Counted from the first letter of the stretch, positions 8,336 to 17,659 are shown. The stretch: 64,000 bases of DNA from Selenomonadaceae bacterium (GCA_017535925.1 JAFXTD010000038.1:1-64000), one strand, 5' to 3'. The notes: generated from the letters alone by a model not told the origin. Translations and numbers: made by a program.

Positions 8336-11300
8336 TTGGCTAAACGGAATATTTTTGAAATGCTCGGCTTGGAATTCGACCCTCCCGACAACGTGAAAAA
8401 AATTCGAGCCGCTTATGAAAGTTGGAAGAAGCGACTGACTGCCGAGCAAAATACGACGATTGACCCTCAACGCGTTGCCGAGATTCGCGAAGAATTGCAA
8501 CTGGCAGATTACATTGCGTTGACGATTGACAATCCGCGTTTCAGACAGCGGGAGGCGGAATCGCTCAAGCAACAGCGCGTGGAGGAATTGCGACTTTATA
8601 TCGAGATACAGCGCGGCGAAACTCAAGGCACTTTGCAAGTCAATCAATCGCAAATTCGGCAGGTGCGTGACAAATTGCGATTAAGCCCGACGACAATCGA
8701 GGCGACTTACAAAGAGCAAGGCTTCGAAATAAAACCGGCAAAGACCGCGCAGAAAATTTTGGCGACGCTCAACAATTTTTTCATGTCCGATTCGATAATG
8801 GAGGAGCTGCGCAGAAATTTTGAGACCTTTCGACAAGTGCCCGATGAAAAAAATTTTCCTTGGTCGGCGAACGTTCACGACCTCTACGAATTGGCTTTCT
8901 ATATCGAAAATCAGATTGAACCTTCGCCGGAATTTTATCGCCGCCGTTCGACGGAGGACTTGCGAGAAATTTTCCGTGAGGAGGCAAAAAAATATTCCGC
9001 GCCGATTTCTCAATGGCAAGCTATCAAAGCCCTGCTCAACATTGCTCAAAGCCAAGTCTTCAACACGAACGACAGCCGCTTCAAATACGACCACTCGTTG
9101 AAGATTGAGAGGCTTGCAGATTTTTTCGCGAAGATAAAAGCCGCGCCCGACCTCTTCAAACGCGACAACTATTTTGCCGACAACTGCATAAATCACATTC
9201 GGCGCACCTTCCCGAATTTTTTGGATTACGAATTGAGTGCCGCGCTTTACAACAAGGCGGCGGGCTTGCTGAAAAATCCTTACGAGGCGACCGACGACGA
9301 CGGCGAAAATTTTTTTTGGGTGACGTGTGCAAACTGCGGAGCCTTTGAAAAATTTCGGACGCGTGAGGAAGGCGAGCGTGCCAAGTGTAAAATTTGCGGC
9401 GATAATTTTTTCGTCGAGTGTCCCAAATGCGGAAAGAAACTTCCTGCGATTGCCGACCGCTGCACCGCCTGCAACTTTTCAATCAGTGAGTTCAAACGAT
9501 TTTCAAATTACATTGCCGAAGCAAATTCGATGCTTAACCTCGTCGAACAAGCCCGAAATGCCGATGAGGATGTTCATCTCGTCATGGCGGAGATTATAAA
9601 AATTCTTGCCAAAGCCAGACTGCTCAAGCCCGAATCAAACGACTTGAAAAAAATTGAGTGGCGCATTAATAAGATTGCCAACGAACTCAAGAAGCGCGAA
9701 CTGTTTGCTTGGGCAGAAAAAAAATTGCCGAGCCTCTCTATCGCGCCCGACAAAGCCGTCAGTGATTGCATTGAAATTTTGCGCAAGATTAAAGACTACA
9801 AGCCCGCGCAGGACAGATTGAAACTTATTCCGCCGAAAGCCCCGCCCGTGATTGTCGCCGCGCTCAAAGAAAATTATTCGCCCGTCAACAACTCAAGTAT
9901 CGGGAAAATTTCTGTCAAGGCGAAGTCCTCAAGCCTCGCCGAAACGAATACGAATTTGATTTGCAACGTCTCTTGGCAAGCCCCCGCCGACTTGGGTTTG
10001 ACTTACACGCTGATAAAAAAGATTAACGGCGTGCCGCAAACTTATCGCGACGGAGAAATTTTGATTGAGAACACCGACAAGCTCGAATTCATTGACACCG
10101 ACGTTAAGCCCGGCGTGCTTTACGGCTACGCAATTTTTTCGACACGGCTGGGAGCTGTTTCCTCGCCGAAGACAACGACCGCCGTCCACTACAGCGACCT
10201 CGACGAAAAAAAATTAATCGCCAAAACCGAAGACGGCTCGTGCAAATTTATTTGGCGATTGCCTTCGGAAAATTGTTTGGGCATAAGGATTTTGCGTTCG
10301 GACAGCGCGGGCAAGAGCGTCGTCGTTGCCGATTGTGTTCAATCGCCCTTCGTCGACAACACCGTCAAGAATCGCAAGCAATATCAATATCGTTTGCAAT
10401 GCGTCTACCACGCCGCCGAAGACGCCCTCAACAACAGCGAAAAATTTTTTTCACGCCAAAGCCACGACGAAAATTTGAGCGGCGTCTGGAAGATTGACAG
10501 GACTTATAAATACAGCAGCGGCTTGACGGTGACCTTAACGCCCGAAAAACCTCCGAAGCCCGTTGATAATTTGATTTGCACCGTGAAAGGCGGACGAGTT
10601 TTTTTCAAGTGGAAGTCGACGGGCGACTTTGACATTTGGTTTAAAGAAGTCATCAAGGAACCCGCCAAGCTTGACAAAAAAATTTTCGCGACGGCTGACA
10701 TTGACGAGCTTTTGGGTAGCGGCGTCGTTTACAAGAAAGCGGAGAGTATCAACGAGGCTTGTGACTTTCCTTTGAGCAACGATAATGTTAAAATTGCAGT
10801 CGTGAGCGCGACGCGTGAGGCGGCTCTTGTAAATGATATTGTGACTTGCGCGAACGTCGAGCCTTGCGAAATTGATTCCGTCAAAACGCAAATTGATGCG
10901 GGAGGCTTGCGGCTTGTCTTGAAGAGCATTCCCGAAAATCTTTATCTGATTCACTACAAGATAAACACGAGCGACGCCGACGAATTTTACGCGACGATAG
11001 AGACGGCTAAGGCGCGGCAGATGAATCGCATTTACGCGACGAAATACGCTCAAGACACTTTCATTTCGCAGACGCATTTGCCGCCGAAAGAAATTTATAT
11101 CACAGTCATCGGCGAATACAAATTCAGTGACGGGACAGCCGCTTGGTGCGCGCCGAGCACTTTGACTTTGGACAACCGCCCGAAGGAAATTATTTCTTAT
11201 CATTTGGAATGGGGAACGAGCGGGCTTTTCAAAAAAGAAATTCACGCCAAAGATTGCAAGTTGATAATCGAGAGCACCGCTTGCCCCGCGCCGAAGATGT

Positions 11301-11548
11301 CTTTGGTTTGTCGACGCGACGGGCGCATGAATATCGAGGCGGGAGATTCGGCGACGCGGACGCTGGGAAATATTCGCGCTTATCCGGAAGGCTACACGAG
11401 CGGGCGGCTTGAAATCGATTTACCGAACGAGACATGGAAAGATATATCGACGGGCACGGTCGTCAAGCTTATGACTTCCAAAGAGGATGAAAAACGTTTT
11501 GAGCTGAAGGCTTCGCGCCCCGACAGCTTAATCGTTCCGAAAAAGTGA
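8336..11548 (+). CDS. Large J-like / zinc-ribbon / FN3-like repeat protein
   Basis: 1070 residues; the TTG at 8336 is chosen because it lies seven bases after AAGGAGG, whereas the TTG at 8330 is too close. Residues 1-60 (NIFEMLGLEFDPPDN, IRAAYESWKKRLTAEQ) look like a degenerate J-domain lacking HPD. Residues about 325-385 hold three zinc-ribbon knuckles (CANCGAF, CKICGDNFF, CPKCGKK, CTACNF). The second half is a run of beta-rich segments (VSWQAPADLGLTYTLIKKING, FIWRLPSENCLGIRILR) resembling fibronectin type III modules. No enzyme motif seen. By position it is probably the client or scaffold protein for the upstream Hsp70. Confidence 0.72.
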   Translation: MAKRNIFEMLGLEFDPPDNVKKIRAAYESWKKRLTAEQNTTIDPQRVAEIREELQLADYIALTIDNPRFRQREAESLKQQRVEELRLYIEIQRGETQGTLQVNQSQIRQVRDKLRLSPTTIEATYKEQGFEIKPAKTAQKILATLNNFFMSDSIMEELRRNFETFRQVPDEKNFPWSANVHDLYELAFYIENQIEPSPEFYRRRSTEDLREIFREEAKKYSAPISQWQAIKALLNIAQSQVFNTNDSRFKYDHSLKIERLADFFAKIKAAPDLFKRDNYFADNCINHIRRTFPNFLDYELSAALYNKAAGLLKNPYEATDDDGENFFWVTCANCGAFEKFRTREEGERAKCKICGDNFFVECPKCGKKLPAIADRCTACNFSISEFKRFSNYIAEANSMLNLVEQARNADEDVHLVMAEIIKILAKARLLKPESNDLKKIEWRINKIANELKKRELFAWAEKKLPSLSIAPDKAVSDCIEILRKIKDYKPAQDRLKLIPPKAPPVIVAALKENYSPVNNSSIGKISVKAKSSSLAETNTNLICNVSWQAPADLGLTYTLIKKINGVPQTYRDGEILIENTDKLEFIDTDVKPGVLYGYAIFSTRLGAVSSPKTTTAVHYSDLDEKKLIAKTEDGSCKFIWRLPSENCLGIRILRSDSAGKSVVVADCVQSPFVDNTVKNRKQYQYRLQCVYHAAEDALNNSEKFFSRQSHDENLSGVWKIDRTYKYSSGLTVTLTPEKPPKPVDNLICTVKGGRVFFKWKSTGDFDIWFKEVIKEPAKLDKKIFATADIDELLGSGVVYKKAESINEACDFPLSNDNVKIAVVSATREAALVNDIVTCANVEPCEIDSVKTQIDAGGLRLVLKSIPENLYLIHYKINTSDADEFYATIETAKARQMNRIYATKYAQDTFISQTHLPPKEIYITVIGEYKFSDGTAAWCAPSTLTLDNRPKEIISYHLEWGTSGLFKKEIHAKDCKLIIESTACPAPKMSLVCRRDGRMNIEAGDSATRTLGNIRAYPEGYTSGRLEIDLPNETWKDISTGTVVKLMTSKEDEKRFELKASRPDSLIVPKK

Positions 11549-11608
11549 TTAGTGGTTAGTGGTTAGTGGTTATAATTCTAACAGCTAATCGCTAACAGCT
11601 AACAGCTA
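11546..11608. repeat. Heptamer repeat array around AATTC (TTAGTGG/TAACAGC flavour)
   Basis: GTGGTTA units, an AATTC centre, then TAACAGC/TAATCGC units. It is followed by AAAATCGACCGAAGGGAGATTTT, which loops out the next gene's ribosome site, as at 4603-4630. Confidence 0.85.
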
Positions 11609-11634
11609 AAAATCGACCGAAGGGAGATTTTCCA

Positions 11635-12786
11635 ATGTTCAGCAAAGCGGCGGTAATTTGTCCGCACTGCCTGAGGGAACTCAAATTGAGCAACATGAAA
11701 TTTTTTTGCGTGCCCGACGAAGACAATCGCCACGAGGTAAAACTTTCCTTCGTCGACAAAATCAAAGGACGCCTGCCCGTTTGCAAAAGACGCTTCTGCA
11801 GAAATCACGGCATGACGATTCGCGAGGCAAGTTGCAAAAATTGCGGAGAACCTCTTCCGCCGCAATTCCTCTTCCACGACAAATATTTAAGCTTGTGTGC
11901 ACTGGGCGTGGCGGGCGCGGGCAAATCAAGTTACATGACGACGCTCTTGCACGAGTTGAGATATTCGGGCTTGCCTTGGATTTTGCAGGCAATGGACGTT
12001 GAAACGACACGGCGCGCCCAACTCAACGAGCAATACATTTACGAGGAGCGGCATTGTTTGCGAGGGACGGAATCGGGCACTTCCCCCAAGCCGCAACTTT
12101 GGACGATTATGGACAATTCGGTCAAGGGCGATAAAGTTCCGACTTACGCGCTGACGATTTACGACGGAGCCGGCGAGGATTGCGAACACATTGACTACAC
12201 GCCGCTTGATTCAAAAATCAGTTTGTATCTTTCGGGTTCAAAGATGTTGCTGATAATGTTCGACCCGCTTTTGTTGTCGAGTGTGCGTGCGGAATTGACT
12301 CACGAAACTTTGAACGCCTCAATGGCAACCGAACGACAGACCTCCGCGCCCGGCAACATGGTCGGCATGGTCAATTCGTTGGCAAATTACATTCGCCGCA
12401 ACTGCAACATCCCGCCCGGCAAGAGGATTGACAGACGCGCCGCCGTCGTCATTACCAAGCTCGACGCCTTAACCGAAATGCTAAACGGCTTCAGCTCCGA
12501 CGCGACAATCCTCAAGGAAAGTCCTCACATACATAATCGCGGCTTCGTCGAATCGGACAGCAAGATGGTTGATTTGGAAATTCGCGATTGGCTCACGCGG
12601 CAAGGAGAAACTGCTTTTCTCGGCGCGATTGATGCCAACTTCAAAGAGGTCAGAGTTTTCGGCGTGTCAAGTTTCGGAAGACCGCCCGACATAAGAAAAC
12701 GCCTCGCCAGAATTCGTCCGCACAGAGTACTTGACCCGCTCATGTGGCTTTTGGCAGGCGAAGGCATTATTCCAATTAGGAATTAG
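11635..12786 (+). CDS. Zinc-ribbon TRAFAC-type GTPase (DO-GTPase-like)
   Basis: 383 residues. The N-terminus has zinc-ribbon cysteines (CPHCLREL and CKNCGEP), then a P-loop GVAGAGKSSYMTTLL near residue 100, DGAGED as switch-II and TKLD as the base-specificity motif, so it should bind GTP. The fold assignment follows NCBI-style TRAFAC-clade GTPases that accompany Hsp70/J-like genes; I infer a GTPase arm of the chaperone module. The final residues IPIRN and the stop TAG are encoded by an invading TTAGGAA heptamer array, so the original C-terminus has probably been replaced. Confidence 0.8.
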   Translation: MFSKAAVICPHCLRELKLSNMKFFCVPDEDNRHEVKLSFVDKIKGRLPVCKRRFCRNHGMTIREASCKNCGEPLPPQFLFHDKYLSLCALGVAGAGKSSYMTTLLHELRYSGLPWILQAMDVETTRRAQLNEQYIYEERHCLRGTESGTSPKPQLWTIMDNSVKGDKVPTYALTIYDGAGEDCEHIDYTPLDSKISLYLSGSKMLLIMFDPLLLSSVRAELTHETLNASMATERQTSAPGNMVGMVNSLANYIRRNCNIPPGKRIDRRAAVVITKLDALTEMLNGFSSDATILKESPHIHNRGFVESDSKMVDLEIRDWLTRQGETAFLGAIDANFKEVRVFGVSSFGRPPDIRKRLARIRPHRVLDPLMWLLAGEGIIPIRN

Positions 12787-12832
12787 GAATTGGGAATTGG
12801 TTTTCATTCCTCATTCCTCATTCCTAATTCCT
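12770..12832. repeat. Heptamer repeat array (TTAGGAA flavour), entering the GTPase gene
   Basis: ATTAGGAATTAGGAATTGGG arms facing ATTCCTCATTCCTAATTCC. The left arm encodes the last residues and stop codon of the GTPase gene; the right arm abuts MITE copy B. Confidence 0.85.
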
Positions 12833-13033
12833 AGGGTCTGTTGGTAAATTAAAAAGCAACGGTTGGCGAAAGCCCGGCCGTCACGGATGACGACCGCCGG
12901 CGTTAAAAACCCTAACCACTAAACACTAACAGCTAACAGCTAAACCGGGCGCCGCAAAAGAAAAGTAGATTAAAAAAATAAAAGTCATTGAAACGCTCAA
13001 TCGCAACTCGATTGAATTTACCAACAACCCCTA
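12832..13033. mobile_element. MITE-like element, copy B, complete with TA duplication
   Basis: Terminal inverted repeats GGGTCTGTTGGTAAATT at the left and AATTTACCAACAACCCC at the right, flanked on both sides by TA. The interior has the CCCGGCCGTC palindrome but is interrupted by a heptamer array. No transposase frame. TA duplication suggests mobilisation by a Tc1/mariner-IS630 type enzyme supplied elsewhere. Confidence 0.8.
12908..12942. repeat. Heptamer array nested inside MITE copy B
   Basis: Units CTAACCACTAAACACTAACAGC replace the usual hairpin core of the element, so the heptamers arrived after the element did. Confidence 0.75.
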
Positions 13034-13056
13034 ATTGAAAAAGGGAGGTGATTCGC

Positions 13057-13644
13057 TTGAAAAAATTTTTTGTCGCATTATTCACAGTGATTTTGTTTTC
13101 GACGCTTGCTTCCGCCGAGGCAACTCCCGTCCGCATCGCTCGTCTGCCGATAATTTTTCAGAGCACCGTTCCCGACGAGGACACCTGCTCCGAACTTGAA
13201 ACAAAAATCGCTCGCGCCGTTCACATTCCGCTCAACGGAACTTTGCAACTTGCCGAATATCTTCCAATGAAAAATTCCGCTCAAGTCTTCAACGACCTTT
13301 GGCAAGAAATGCATTCGCAAAATAAAAAGGCGAAGCTCCAAGACGCCATGCGCCCGCTCGCCCAAAAACTCGACGCCGATATTATCGTTTGTCCCGTCCT
13401 CAAGGATTACGGTCAAGTTGTCATGCCCACCGCTTGGAACGAAACGATTATGCACAGTTACGCTCGCGTTGAGCTGATTGTCTTCGACCGCCGCAACGAT
13501 ACCTTGACCTACAAGAAAGCCGCGCAGTCATATAACGACAGCTATCACCCGCACGGCACGGCAACGCAACTTGCAAAAATTTGTTTCGACAGGGTTATCG
13601 ACGACTCAAAGCTCCGCCAACTGATTCACGACATCAGAAATTAA
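13057..13644 (+). CDS. Secreted protein of unknown function
   Basis: 195 residues. The TTG at 13057, seven bases after GGGAGGTG, gives a clean signal peptide MKKFFVALFTVILFSTLASA. The mature part starts EATPVRIARLPIIFQ and has a LDADIIVCPVLKDYGQ segment reminiscent of envelope proteins that sense or assemble on the periplasmic side; I recognise no family. It starts 23 bases after the right end of a MITE, so any promoter must lie inside or beyond that element. It faces, and overlaps by four bases, the TIGR04076-like gene. Confidence 0.7.
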   Translation: MKKFFVALFTVILFSTLASAEATPVRIARLPIIFQSTVPDEDTCSELETKIARAVHIPLNGTLQLAEYLPMKNSAQVFNDLWQEMHSQNKKAKLQDAMRPLAQKLDADIIVCPVLKDYGQVVMPTAWNETIMHSYARVELIVFDRRNDTLTYKKAAQSYNDSYHPHGTATQLAKICFDRVIDDSKLRQLIHDIRN

Positions 13645-13955
13645 TCCGCGTTTTCGTCAAGTGTCTCAAGCAAAAAGCTCACGGGGCGGAAACCGTCGTT
13701 GCAGGAAAGCATTGCCGACTTCGGATTTTTCATCCAGCCGCCGTAAAAATTTTCCGCGCCGTGTGAAAGAGCCATAACGAACGGCGACAACGTCTCCCAA
13801 GCACTCAAGCAAAAACCTTCGGGGCGTTCCCAACCGTTCGCGATAAAAACTTGTCCTTCCTCCATGTCACAGGCATTTTCAATCGGATTCTCGTAGCGGG
13901 CAATCAAATCTTCGTAGTGCGCCTTCCGAATCACGCTGATTTTAATTTTCTTCAC
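13641..13955 (-). CDS. TIGR04076-family small protein
   Basis: 104 residues, starting at GTG 13955 nine bases after GGAGGG. The pattern ENACDMEEGQVFIANGW, PEGFCLSAWETLSPFV and CNDGFRPVSF matches the conserved cysteine/tryptophan family TIGR04076, whose function is unknown. Its 3-prime end overlaps the convergent secreted-protein gene by four bases. Confidence 0.75.
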   Translation of the reverse strand: MKKIKISVIRKAHYEDLIARYENPIENACDMEEGQVFIANGWERPEGFCLSAWETLSPFVMALSHGAENFYGGWMKNPKSAMLSCNDGFRPVSFLLETLDENAD

Positions 13956-14206
13956 GTCAATCCCTCCATACCAAAAACAGCCGACCGTTTCAGTCGACTA
14001 TTTTTTTTCTATTTTTTTTACCGTCAAGTTTTCTTTGGCGACACTCGTTTGAGCTGTCCCGCTTGAAGGTTCTATATGATTCGCCGTGCGCGGCTGACTT
14101 GCTTTCTACATTTTATACTTCGGAATTTTATCCCCGTTTCTTTAGCCAAATTTAAATCGCAAATTAGAATCACGTTAAAAGTTTCGTAAGAGCAACCTTT
14201 AAAATG
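13956..14206. other. Intergenic, mostly unassigned
   Basis: Contains a short GCCGAC/GTCGAC hairpin followed by T8 at about 13980-14010, which could stop rightward transcription. I see no gene or convincing promoter in the rest. Confidence 0.4.
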
Positions 14207-14240
14207 CAAAAAAAAATCCCCTGCCTCTTAAAACAGGGGA
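14207..14240 (-). terminator. Terminator after lctP
   Basis: Minus strand: TCCCCTG/CAGGGGA stem with a purine-rich loop, then nine T. It is ten bases beyond the lctP stop and closes the long leftward division run. Confidence 0.85.
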
Positions 14241-14249
14241 AAAATTTTT

Positions 14250-15767
14250 TTACAGCATGGCTTGTCCGAAATAAATTACGCAACCGATAATCAGAATGAA
14301 CGGCAGATAAACTTTGACGGCGAATTTCATAATCTGACCTTCGACGCCGAAAGCACCGACAGCCGCCGCGCCGATTGCGATTGATTGCGGGGAAATGATT
14401 TTGCCGACGCAAGAGCCCGCCGCATTTGCCGCAGCTATCCAAGATTGAGCTGTTTCACCGAGACCGATAGCAACAGCCGAGTCGACTTGCAACTTGCTCA
14501 AAAGGACGCAGCTTGACGTAGCCGAGCCGGTAATAAATGCACCGACCGAACCGATAACGGGAGCAATAAACGGATAAAATGTACCGGTTGCGGCGACGGT
14601 CGTTGTGGCAATCGCCATTGTCATGCCGCTGTAGCCCATGATGCGTGCAGTTGCAATGATTGTTATGATTGTTATAAAGGTTGGAATCAAGGTTTTAATT
14701 GTGCGCGACAGGACGTTAATCATGTCGTTGACAGTAGCATTGTTGACCAAGCCCGCGATTATTGCGGAGACGAAAAGGATTGTAGGAGTCGTTATCCATT
14801 GGAAAGAAGTCGGTGCGGCATCGGGTCCGGTGTAAATCATGACTTTGGTGACTACGGTTTTGAGCACGTCGGCAACGGCAGGTATAGAGCAGATAATCAG
14901 GAAAACAAAGATAAGCAAGAAGACCAGCCAAGCGCGAACCGCCTCGCCGAACGTGATAGAAAAGTTTTCGTCGTAGTCGTCAATCTCGTATTCGGGTTCT
15001 TTAATGGGAAATTTTTTTGCATAGAAGACCATTGAGCCCATTGCACCGACGGCACCGGCTATGCCCGCCAAAGAGGCTCCGAATATCGTGGCGGCTATAA
15101 CGGACGGAATGAAAAATCCGAATCCGCCAATCAAGCACGCGGGAATCATAGATTTAAGAGCTTTAAATCCTCCGAAAGCCAACATCATAATGAACGGCAT
15201 GAGCAATATCATCGGCCCGAGCTGAATTGTGGTGTAAACGGCAATTTGCAACGGGTCAAAGTTTGTGAGCTTGGCAAGGGTTGTCAGCGGCAGACCAACC
15301 GAGCCGAAAGAACTCATTGCTGCATTAGAGAGCAAACAAACGATAACGGCGGTTATGGGAGTAACGCCGACCGTAACCAACATGCTTGCACCGATTGCAA
15401 CCGCCGTGCCGAAGCCCGACATACATTCGAGGAAGCTGCCGAAGCCCCACGCGATTATAAGTATCAACATGCGCTTATCAGTCGACACGGAGGAAAGCAT
15501 ATCCTTAATTTTTTCCATGCCGCCGGTGTGCACCGTCAAGTTATACGCAAATATCGCCGAAACAATAACGCCCAAGATAGGCCATATCGCCATAAGTGCA
15601 CCTTCCAATGTTCCGGTTACCACGTCCATGAGTGCCATATCAAAACATTGCCACGCCACCAAAAATGAAATAATCAGCGCGACGGGGCACGCCTTCCACG
15701 CCGGCAATTTCAATACGCTCAGCGCGACGATCAGCCATAGAATTGGCGATAACCCTTGAATAAACAA
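14250..15767 (-). CDS. lctP: L-lactate permease (LctP family)
   Basis: About 505 residues with some thirteen hydrophobic segments. Signature stretches GFGSFLECMSGFGTAVAIG and GSVGAFITGSATSSCVLLSKLQ are intact. I choose the TTG at 15767 (MFIQGLSPILWL) because the second permease in this window starts MFLLALSPILWL; the earlier TTG at 15776 is also possible. Imports lactate or glycolate with protons across the inner membrane. Nineteen bases downstream of the methyltransferase gene, with no promoter seen, so probably read from the division run. Confidence 0.9.
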   Translation of the reverse strand: MFIQGLSPILWLIVALSVLKLPAWKACPVALIISFLVAWQCFDMALMDVVTGTLEGALMAIWPILGVIVSAIFAYNLTVHTGGMEKIKDMLSSVSTDKRMLILIIAWGFGSFLECMSGFGTAVAIGASMLVTVGVTPITAVIVCLLSNAAMSSFGSVGLPLTTLAKLTNFDPLQIAVYTTIQLGPMILLMPFIMMLAFGGFKALKSMIPACLIGGFGFFIPSVIAATIFGASLAGIAGAVGAMGSMVFYAKKFPIKEPEYEIDDYDENFSITFGEAVRAWLVFLLIFVFLIICSIPAVADVLKTVVTKVMIYTGPDAAPTSFQWITTPTILFVSAIIAGLVNNATVNDMINVLSRTIKTLIPTFITIITIIATARIMGYSGMTMAIATTTVAATGTFYPFIAPVIGSVGAFITGSATSSCVLLSKLQVDSAVAIGLGETAQSWIAAANAAGSCVGKIISPQSIAIGAAAVGAFGVEGQIMKFAVKVYLPFILIIGCVIYFGQAML

Positions 15768-15795
15768 TCTCCTCAACCCTTTCCAAACTTTTAAC

Positions 15796-16752
15796 CTAAC
15801 CTATTTTTTGAATGACAATTTCTATTTGATATTCGCCGTCACTGTGAACGAGCGGGTTGTCTATCGTGTGTCCCTCGTCACAAGTTTTAATGTACTTAAT
15901 GTCGTAATTTTCCAGAGAACATTTTATTTCTTCGACAATATCCAACGTATCGGGCGGCTCTGCTTTGCCGATTAAAAACATGTGCTTATGGTCGCCGTTC
16001 CAGCGCGAAGGCAGAGAATTTTTCTTTTCATAGAGGTCACGGTGCGGAATTGCCAAAAGAAAATATCCGCCCTTCTTGACGACGCGAAACCAATTTTTCA
16101 ACGCAGTCCTCACGTCATACATGTGCTCCAAGCCATGAGACGAATAAACAAAATCAAAACTTTCGTCCTCCACGCCCGCCAAATATTGCGCGTCACCGTT
16201 TCTGAAATCCCAGCCCGAACAACCGGGGATAATCAAATCCGCTCCGTAGCAAATATCCAAGCCCTCGCCTTTACAATACTTTTCAAAGAAACCTTCACGC
16301 AATCGCCTGTTATGAGCCTTTGCCGTTTCGCCCGCGTATTGTTGATAAATTTCGGCGGGAGCTTTTTTGAAGGGAACTTGCGGTTCGGCTTTCGGGATAA
16401 CAAAAATATCGTCAAGCGGGCAACGGCAAATATTTATATCGCCGTAGCACATGAAAATTTTTTTGTAATCGACACCCGCTTCCAAGAATTGTTGGCGCAA
16501 GTCAAAATCGGAGCCGACAATATAAATGCCGTCGAAGTCAACTTTATTGATTTGAACGGAGGAAACTTTTTCGAGATTGAGTTCGCTGTGAATTTGATTA
16601 ACGTTGTGGTGAAATTTGTAAGAGGTCACGACAGAATTTTCAATCAGCTCGAAATAAGCCGTAAGCTCTGCACCCGCTTGAATTTTCGTATATCGAAGAA
16701 GGTCAAGCAACATTTTTCCCCAAGTAGAGCGTGCAATAACAAGATAACGCAA
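15796..16752 (-). CDS. SAM-dependent methyltransferase with N-terminal extension
   Basis: 318 residues from TTG 16752, seven bases after AAAGGAG. The C-terminal half has a class I methyltransferase fold: LDICYGADLIIPG in place of motif I, DFVYSSHGLEHM as the Asp/His region, and WFRVVKKGGYFLLAIPH as motif VI. The N-terminal half (MRYLVIARSTWGKMLLDLL, FDGIYIVGSDFDLRQQFLEAG) looks like a Rossmann-type partner domain seen in sugar- or glycan-associated methyltransferases. Substrate unknown. One base separates it from rluD upstream in the same direction. Confidence 0.72.
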   Translation of the reverse strand: MRYLVIARSTWGKMLLDLLRYTKIQAGAELTAYFELIENSVVTSYKFHHNVNQIHSELNLEKVSSVQINKVDFDGIYIVGSDFDLRQQFLEAGVDYKKIFMCYGDINICRCPLDDIFVIPKAEPQVPFKKAPAEIYQQYAGETAKAHNRRLREGFFEKYCKGEGLDICYGADLIIPGCSGWDFRNGDAQYLAGVEDESFDFVYSSHGLEHMYDVRTALKNWFRVVKKGGYFLLAIPHRDLYEKKNSLPSRWNGDHKHMFLIGKAEPPDTLDIVEEIKCSLENYDIKYIKTCDEGHTIDNPLVHSDGEYQIEIVIQKIG

Positions 16753-16753
16753 T

Positions 16754-17659
16754 TTATATTTCTCCTTTGAGATTTTCCAAAATTTTTTTCATATCGTCAG
16801 GCAAAGGAGCCGTGAAATTTATCGGCTCTTTTGTTGTAGGATGAATCAAGTTCAATGTGTGCGAATGAAGTGCTTGCCCTGTTATGTCGAAGGGATTTTT
16901 CCGCGAAGTGTATTTCGTGTCGCCCAAGAGAGGATGTCCGATTGCCGCCATGTGCACGCGGATTTGATGTGTCCTGCCGGTTTGAAGTTTGCATTCGACG
17001 TAAGTAAAATTTTCAAAGCGCTCAAGGACTTTAAATTCCGTGACGGCGGGTTTGCCTTCGGGGACAATCGCCATTTTTTTTCTGTCGAATTTGTCGCGCC
17101 CGATTGCTCCCGTGATAATCCCGACGTTGTCGCTCAAGACGCCGTGAACAATCGCCCGATAAGTTCGCGTCGCCGTTTTATTTTTAATCTGTTCCGCCAA
17201 ACTCAAATGAGCGATATCGGTCTTCGCGACAACCATGACACCTGAAGTGTCTTTGTCGAGGCGGTGAACAATGCCGGGGCGTTTGACGCCGTTAATCCCC
17301 GATAAATCTTTGCAGTGATAAAGCAGGGCATTGACAAGCGTGCCGTGCTTGACGGTCTCGGCAGGGTGGACGGTCATGCCGCGTGCCTTGTTGACGACGA
17401 TTAAAGCCGCGTCCTCGTAGAGAATATCGAGCGGCAAATTTTCGGGCAGATAATCGACTTCGACGGCTTCAACCTCGCAGATAAAAATTTCTTCGCCGCC
17501 CGTGAGTTTGAAATTTGCTTTGACTTGCGCGGCGTCGACGGTTATCAAACCTTCCGCGATTAATTTTTGAAAATGTGAGCGCGACTTGTCGGAAAATTTT
17601 TCGTTAAGATAAACGTCAAGCCGCTTGCCTGCCGCCGCCTCTTCGACAAAAAAAATCAT
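16754..17659 (-). CDS. rluD: RluA/RluD-family pseudouridine synthase
   Basis: 301 residues. S4 RNA-binding domain at residues 10-70 (RLDVYLNEKFSDKSRSHFQKLI), then the catalytic HRLDKDTSGVMVVAK containing the nucleophilic aspartate and the GRTHQIRVHMA block. It isomerises uridines in large-subunit rRNA; RluD-type is the usual partner of lspA in Firmicutes. The ATG overlaps the lspA stop (ATGA), indicating translational coupling. Confidence 0.9.
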   Translation of the reverse strand: MIFFVEEAAAGKRLDVYLNEKFSDKSRSHFQKLIAEGLITVDAAQVKANFKLTGGEEIFICEVEAVEVDYLPENLPLDILYEDAALIVVNKARGMTVHPAETVKHGTLVNALLYHCKDLSGINGVKRPGIVHRLDKDTSGVMVVAKTDIAHLSLAEQIKNKTATRTYRAIVHGVLSDNVGIITGAIGRDKFDRKKMAIVPEGKPAVTEFKVLERFENFTYVECKLQTGRTHQIRVHMAAIGHPLLGDTKYTSRKNPFDITGQALHSHTLNLIHPTTKEPINFTAPLPDDMKKILENLKGEI

